A DNA stretch of 64,000 nucleotides from Kondoa malvinella. Its lineage: Eukaryota > Basidiomycota > Agaricostilbomycetes > Agaricostilbales > Kondoaceae. The translations under genes and the position numbers were made by a program. Below the pieces are notes generated by a model. The model was not told the DNA's origin. It did no database searches and saw nothing but the letters and a program-made list of their open reading frames with translations. The stretch is taken from NCBI GenBank assembly GCA_039545315.1, contig BCIM01000011.1, forward strand, positions 620,001 through 684,000, given 5' to 3'. Each line of letters begins with the position of its first letter. Position 1 is the first letter of the stretch. Shown piece after piece: positions 59,430 to 64,000 of the stretch.

Positions 59430-59962
59430 ATGCCACACCCAAATGACCATATTCGCATTCCAAATGGCCGTGTAGCTGGAAATGCGGCATTTTACAACAA
59501 TATGTCTGATCCTTCTCCTTCTCAACCAGAAGCCGACTGGCAAGCTGCAGATGTGGAGAGCAGCGGGGGTGATGGCTCATCTACTCCAGGAGGGTGAGTA
59601 GAGATGCTCGCCATTCATTATACCATCTGAATATTCTTCTAGAACTTCTTCTCGTTACCCGCATGGCTTTGGTAGAACAAGTTGGGTCGGGTACGTTTGC
59701 TCATCATCCTTACCTCTATACCTTTAACTTGGACAATAGTTGGATTCAGATGTCTCTTGACGGCAAGAAGAAAGTCCTCAGAACGCACCAGGGCTATCTG
59801 CGCAACGCAAAGAATACAGCTGAAAGAGAAGCTTTGCAGACGAAGGTCGATACCTTAACGGATTTGGTCAATCATGCACTAGAAGAGCAGCGGGCTAAGA
59901 ATGCGAAGGTAAAGGATCAGAATGCGGCTTTGCGTCAGACCCTTTATCCATTTCGTCGCTAG
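59430..59962 (+). CDS. Unknown small coiled-coil protein
   Basis: Three exons from the ATG at 59430: MPHPNDHIRIPNGRVAGNAA, FYNNMSDPSPSQPEADWQAA, then across a GTGAGT intron GRTSSRYPHGFGRTSWV, and after a second intron WIQMSLDGKKKVLRTHQGYL. The C-terminal half is one helix likely to coil (ALQTKVDTLTDLVNHALEEQ, AKNAKVKDQNAALRQTLYPF), ending at 59962. The protein is acidic and disordered at first, then helical. I do not recognise the family. Frame continuity across both introns supports it. Confidence 0.6.
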
Positions 59963-60268
59963 ACAGTCAATCAGACTCGCTAGCAGAAATCATCATGCAT
60001 AGACTTTCTCAATTGTCAATTAGATCTTTGCTTGTTTCAGCGAACGAGTGACTGTCCATTTTAGGCAGCGAGCTAACACACATGAACTATTTAACAACAA
60101 TGAAAGAGAGTCCAAACACCCTTTCTTCCCAAGAGATACGAAAAAAAGAGCGAGAAGACGCAGATAGTAATGCTCATGCTGCCCCTTTTGACCCTCGAGA
60201 AGAAATTTGGAATGGCTTGAGCAAGCGTATCGACCGGCGAGTACTTGCTTTTATAATTGTAGAGATGC
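59963..60268. other. Short intergenic region
   Basis: About 300 bases between convergent genes. A 70-codon plus frame with an ATG at 60082 overlaps the DPBB gene's 3' end and shows no motif. Probably 3' untranslated sequence. Confidence 0.4.
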
Positions 60269-60870
60269 TTAGTAGATTGAGTAGTCGACGTTGAACATGC
60301 CTGCTCGGAAATGAGCATTGACTCGCGAGTCAGAAAGAGCAGACGTACCAGTGCCAAGGTTGGCGTTTGGCTCAAGAGCCTTGAACAGACCTTCACTTAG
60401 ATCGATACCGGTAGATCCAGTGCAAGTTGGGCTGATAAGACATGAGCGCGGATCTTTTAACAAAAAGGGACATTTATTCACCAGGTGTCAGCGACCTTGG
60501 CCATGACGACCTTGCCAGTGCTAGAGTTCCTGAGCTTGACAGTCTTGCCGCAGAGGTCAGAGCCCATGATGTTGCTCTACAAAGCATCGAAATCAACAAA
60601 TTGATCATTTCATGGCGGAAAACGCGCTCACTTTGATAGCAACGATCATAGCACCGTCGTTGTTGTAGTCACCACACGAGCTTAGGACTTCTATGCTCCG
60701 CGCCGCCGAGGCTCCCTCTTGCCTCAACAGTCACACCCCTGACGCTGGCATTCCGTTCGAGGATCTCAGACAAGAGAGTAGAACCAGGCTAGTTGTGAAG
60801 CGAGACCACCAAGGGAGAATGTACGAGTAGCTTCCCACCTCGGCAATTTGCTGTCACCCTCTTTAGTAGC
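60269..60870 (-). CDS. Double-psi beta-barrel protein (barwin/expansin-like), N-terminus unresolved
   Basis: Minus-strand exons give the RlpA/expansin-like barrel: CGDYNNDGAMIVAIK, then SNIMGSDLCGKTVKLRNSST, GKVVMAKVADTCPTCTGST and GIDLSEGLFKALEPNANLG, ending NVDYSIY at 60269. The cysteines and the terminal IDLS...F block are standard for this fold, found in secreted cell-wall or effector-like proteins of fungi. Upstream, an exon reading WEATRTFSLGGLAS can be joined in frame via an intron of about 100 bases to the CG motif, but the usual G-x-G-x-CG start is altered and I found no signal peptide upstream to about 61200. It may be 5'-truncated or have an unseen first exon. Confidence 0.6.
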
Positions 60871-62144
60871 TGTGTCGCATTAGTCTGACTTCGCAGACTC
60901 AGTGCGCTTGGGAGCGATTCATGAGGAATTGCGAAGTTGAACTGGTTCAAGTAATGCGATGCTGATATGATCTGTAGCTTGAAATTAGCTCAAAGGCTAT
61001 CGAAAGAGATCACTCCTGACCTTCTTCGTCAACCATTTCGACCGCAGTCCTTTCTGAATTTGACACATCATCAGCCCAAGCAACATGTTCCGCCTTTGTC
61101 TAAGATGCTCTGTAGGGTAATGAATCGGTTCTATAGCAATGGAAGCAGACATAGACGAGACTACAGTGTCGATGGAAGACGATACGGTAGTTGTAGGACA
61201 GGATTTGCTGCTTCTTTTTGCTGGCGGTTATACCTCACTACGGACGGAGAAATGCGGGTTCTGTCTTAGACCGACAGAACAGCCGAGATCTAGTGTATAA
61301 CAATTCCCTCAATCGCTTCTCGAATCATAGAATACGAACGATGACCCCAGCGATGTTGCTTTGTCGTAGCACGAGACAGACTTCCAGAAGACGGCAGCTC
61401 TTCACGCTCGTGAAGCCGCTAGTTCAAAGGCGTGCAGAGAAGCATCAAGCAGGTATAGGAAAGAAGTGCCGTTGTTTATGATAGTACGGAAAGAGACCAC
61501 AAGCGCTGCCAGACATGTGAAGCCTCTGGCCTAACGCTGAACGTTGAGAATACGTGATTTTCGCTGTGATCCTGAGACTGTCGATCAGAGCTTTGGCGAT
61601 TTCTTGCCAAAGACGCATTCGGACATTGCGACATAGTCTAGTTGCTCAATCTGTGCAGGCTTGCAGTGTTGAGAGAGATGATAGGGTATACGGCGGCCAG
61701 AAGCCGAACGGCTGCACATTACATCGCGGTGTCGGAATAAGATTCACAAGAAAGCCCTCATCACTGTTCTAGCTAAGAGCAAAGACAAAGTCTCTATGTG
61801 TATGTAGGCTCGGCAGAACAGCACTAGTGGCAGACCAGTGATGCTTATAACGAGGCTAATCCGTGGGAATGAAGTCTGGCTCATGTCACCGAATGGGTAT
61901 ACTGACAGATTGGATTGGTCTGTGTGATAGATCAAGGAAGAGGAACATATAGACAGGGCTCTAAAGTGTATCGAGCATTCCTGACCTGACAACTGAGTCA
62001 ATAAATTAATAGCCGATACATGATCGCATGAGCTAATGACAGTGTAGTCGATCTGTAGTATCATGGAATATAGAGCCTAAAGAAACAGAAACGAACCAAG
62101 TAAAGACTTCATGCGCAATGATGCACACAGCATGTATTGCAACA
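60871..62144. other. Gene-poor stretch, about 1.3 kb
   Basis: No supported gene. Frames of 70-106 codons on both strands lack motifs and ATG-plus-intron logic. Could hold the missing 5' end of the DPBB gene, regulatory DNA, or a decayed gene. No repeat or RNA gene recognised. Confidence 0.4.
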
Positions 62145-63343
62145 TCAAGCTACAATATCAGTGAAAGCGCGGCCAGTTGGAGTTCCCTGATGCTGCTGAT
62201 CAGGCCTCAATCTGACCATACACCTCCAGACCCTGTGCTGCTTGCCATCCTCGAACTTTTTGGCTTGCGCTTTCATCCCTCTGCCGCAGCATCTCGGGCC
62301 CCTGCTTTTGTTCGAGTTGGCGATTTGCAACTCAGCCAAGGCATCTCTCTGCCATACATTGATGGTCAGCTCCTCGCTAGATATTAACTTAGCGAGACTT
62401 ACCGAGCTTCGCCCAGACGCGATGGTGGTGGGTCGTGGGTATAACACGTCTCTCCCATCTTTCAGCAAGCATACCGACAGATTGCCAGGAAAGACGGTAT
62501 AAGCGGTCGCAGCAAGCTGCAAGGCCGATTCCAAATTGTTGCTTCTAGCATATTCCTTCAAGAAAGGCGACACGAGCAGGCCAACTGCATCGAATGCTTC
62601 AATTTCTGACCGAAAGATGACGACTGCGACATTGCGGTTCTCTTCGCTACGAGCCTATCAGCTTATAATGTGGCTCATTGAAATTGATTGACCTACTGCC
62701 ATTTCTTGATAGAAGCAAGACCATGCATCTCCGCAGTCCCACAGCACACAAGAAACAGCAGGAGTGTTTCGGCAATTTTGAGAGACGTGCCAAAGCACTT
62801 CTTGAGGACCTATGTGTAAGGTCAATACTTGAATCAAAGCAGTGAAGCGGACGAACCTCGTACGGCTTGCCTCCTCCTAGTGGAGACTCTAGAGTTGCCC
62901 ATAGCAGATCGCCTAGATTTGGCCCTTGTGTGATGCCATGATTAAAATAGGTGACCACTTGTAGTCTGTTGAGGCTATCAGATAGGCATGGCAAATGTAC
63001 AGAACATGTACGAAGAGCGAAATGACGTAACAGCGAGGTGTATCTTGTTATGTTGCTTTTCCACTCTGGTGAGTTGGCCATCTTTCGGAGGCTTTTCGTA
63101 CGTTTCGTAGTTGTACGTGAATGAAGTGCGTGTCAACAACTGTGATAGCCATGTTAGTATGCGTTGGTCAGACGGAAATGAGGGCAGACCCACATCATCT
63201 ATTGAAATATACGTTGCCATGGCAGACTTGTACAAGTTATCGATTGCTTCTTTGAATTGCCATTTGGAGCAAGTGTCGCTTTGAGCTGGATGTACAGTGA
63301 GCAGATTAATTGGCACGAAGACGGGTGCAGTGGCTTGTGCCAT
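62145..63343 (-). CDS. Conserved-looking unknown protein
   Basis: The start at 63343 gives MAQATAPVFVPINLLTVHPA. Exons continue KWQFKEAIDNLYKSAMATY, LLTRTSFTYNYETYEKPP, LQVVTYFNHGITQGPNLGDL, LWATLESPLGGGKPYEVLKK, FGTSLKIAETLLLFLVCCGT and EENRNVAVVIFRSEIEAFD, which read like one folded alpha/beta domain. Short introns, several in frame, lie near 63132-63185, 62950-63010, 62812-62858 and 62650-62690. I recall no named family. The last 70 residues to the stop at 62145 (RVWRCMVRLRPD...) look less protein-like, so the 3' end is uncertain. No signal peptide or membrane helix. Confidence 0.5.
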
Positions 63344-63599
63344 CGGAAAGAAATGCTGCCAAAAGACGAAGATTACAGAAAGAGGAGATGCAGAAGGGAA
63401 ACGGAAACCAAACCAAACGTATAGGAATGATCCACAACAAACTGAAAACAATGTGGGAAAATTGGCAATTCGCCGAGGTAGGCTTGATTGACAAATACAA
63501 TTGCATCAATAAAAGGCTACAGCAGACATAGCAAGAGTGGAAAGACAGAGAAAGGTGGCTTGCATGATGTCCCTGCTATTCTAACACGGACGGAGTCAG

Positions 63600-64000
63600 A
63601 TGACTCTCTACTTGAGAGTTGAGCATGTAGACTGACTCAACAATCTGCGTCCCTCTTCTTCTCCTCAGGTGACATCGCACAGCCCACGGGAGGACTTTGT
63701 CATTTCCCTGCTCCCTCACGGGTCCTGTATTCGAGTCGTCCCATCTGAGCAAGAAGCGAAAGCTTGCTTGTCTCCAAACCATAAGCTTAAAGCACAGTAT
63801 AAGAGCATGCTTGATTCGTAAGTCTGTGACCAATGATAGCAGAAGCAGATCGCTGATGTGCTCTCGCTTCAAGATCTCGGCATCTTTAGAAGAGTTCGAC
63901 TTGACGACTTTACTTTACTTTGCCTTACCGCACTTGTTACTATTGAAGGCGCATCCTCAGCTGCCGCCTCTGCGAGAGCGATTATTCAACGTGAGAAAGT
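63600..64000 (+). CDS. Unknown protein, 3' partial
   Basis: The ATG at 63600 gives MTLYLR, which is spliced across a roughly 50-base intron ending CTCCTCAG to VTSHSPREDFVISLLPHGSC. The protein goes on IRVVPSEQEAKACLSPNHK and YKSMLDS, then a second intron with a GTAAGT donor. After it the frame depends on the acceptor chosen: RVRLDDFTLLCLTALV fits an intron of 72 bases. A 25-base alternative would give a different frame but is too short. The window ends inside the gene. No domain recognised. Confidence 0.4.

Overview
The window looks like nuclear DNA of a basidiomycete fungus (yeast-like Tremellomycetes or Pucciniomycotina are my best guesses; the exact lineage is inference). The grounds are about 32 spliced protein genes in 64 kb, roughly balanced base composition, introns mostly 48-60 bases with GTGAGT, GTAAGT or GTGCGT-type donors, very short intergenic gaps, and a purely eukaryotic gene set. 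I saw no rRNA, convincing tRNA, CRISPR array, transposase or prophage-like gene. Most genes were read by joining exons across frames, so each coordinate pair is a whole start-to-stop span that includes introns.

Layout. 1-6 kb: GET2 (5' cut by the window edge), CMC2, UTP23, TSNAX, a small unknown protein and MFAP1. 6.4-8.4 kb: a zinc polyol/alcohol dehydrogenase built from about 18 exons, several of only 6-19 nt. 9-20 kb: a GAF protein, an unknown, HSF1, ADE8 (whose stop codon overlaps that of HSF1), a four-helix membrane protein and an O-fucosyltransferase-like protein. 20-31 kb: EDE1, a TRP channel (YVC1), a ZIP transporter and ATG18. 31-42 kb: a SUR7-like membrane protein, an F-box protein, a secreted unknown, a PalI/Rim9-like protein and a Hook dynein adaptor. 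42-49 kb: a large YCF1/MRP-like ABCC transporter with one in-frame TAG, then GPI15. 49-64 kb: a gene-poor stretch with two small unknowns, HAS1, ERG1, an MFS exporter, a small coiled-coil protein, a barwin/expansin-like fold, a conserved unknown and a gene cut by the right edge.

Most genes are housekeeping and do not form a pathway cluster. Loose themes are membrane traffic and vacuole (GET2, EDE1, Hook, YVC1, ZIP, ABCC, ATG18), RNA and ribosome biology (UTP23, HAS1, MFAP1, TSNAX), and lipid/GPI/sterol synthesis (GPI15, ERG1).

The most unusual signal is gene architecture rather than a new pathway. There are exons of 6, 9, 6, 14, 17 and 20 nt, a possible 2-nt exon in the ABCC gene, introns down to 38 nt, an intron splitting a Walker A motif, start codons 39 bp apart on opposite strands, and stop codons overlapping inside a CTAG. 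All splice models are inferred from sequence and family motifs and need transcript data.
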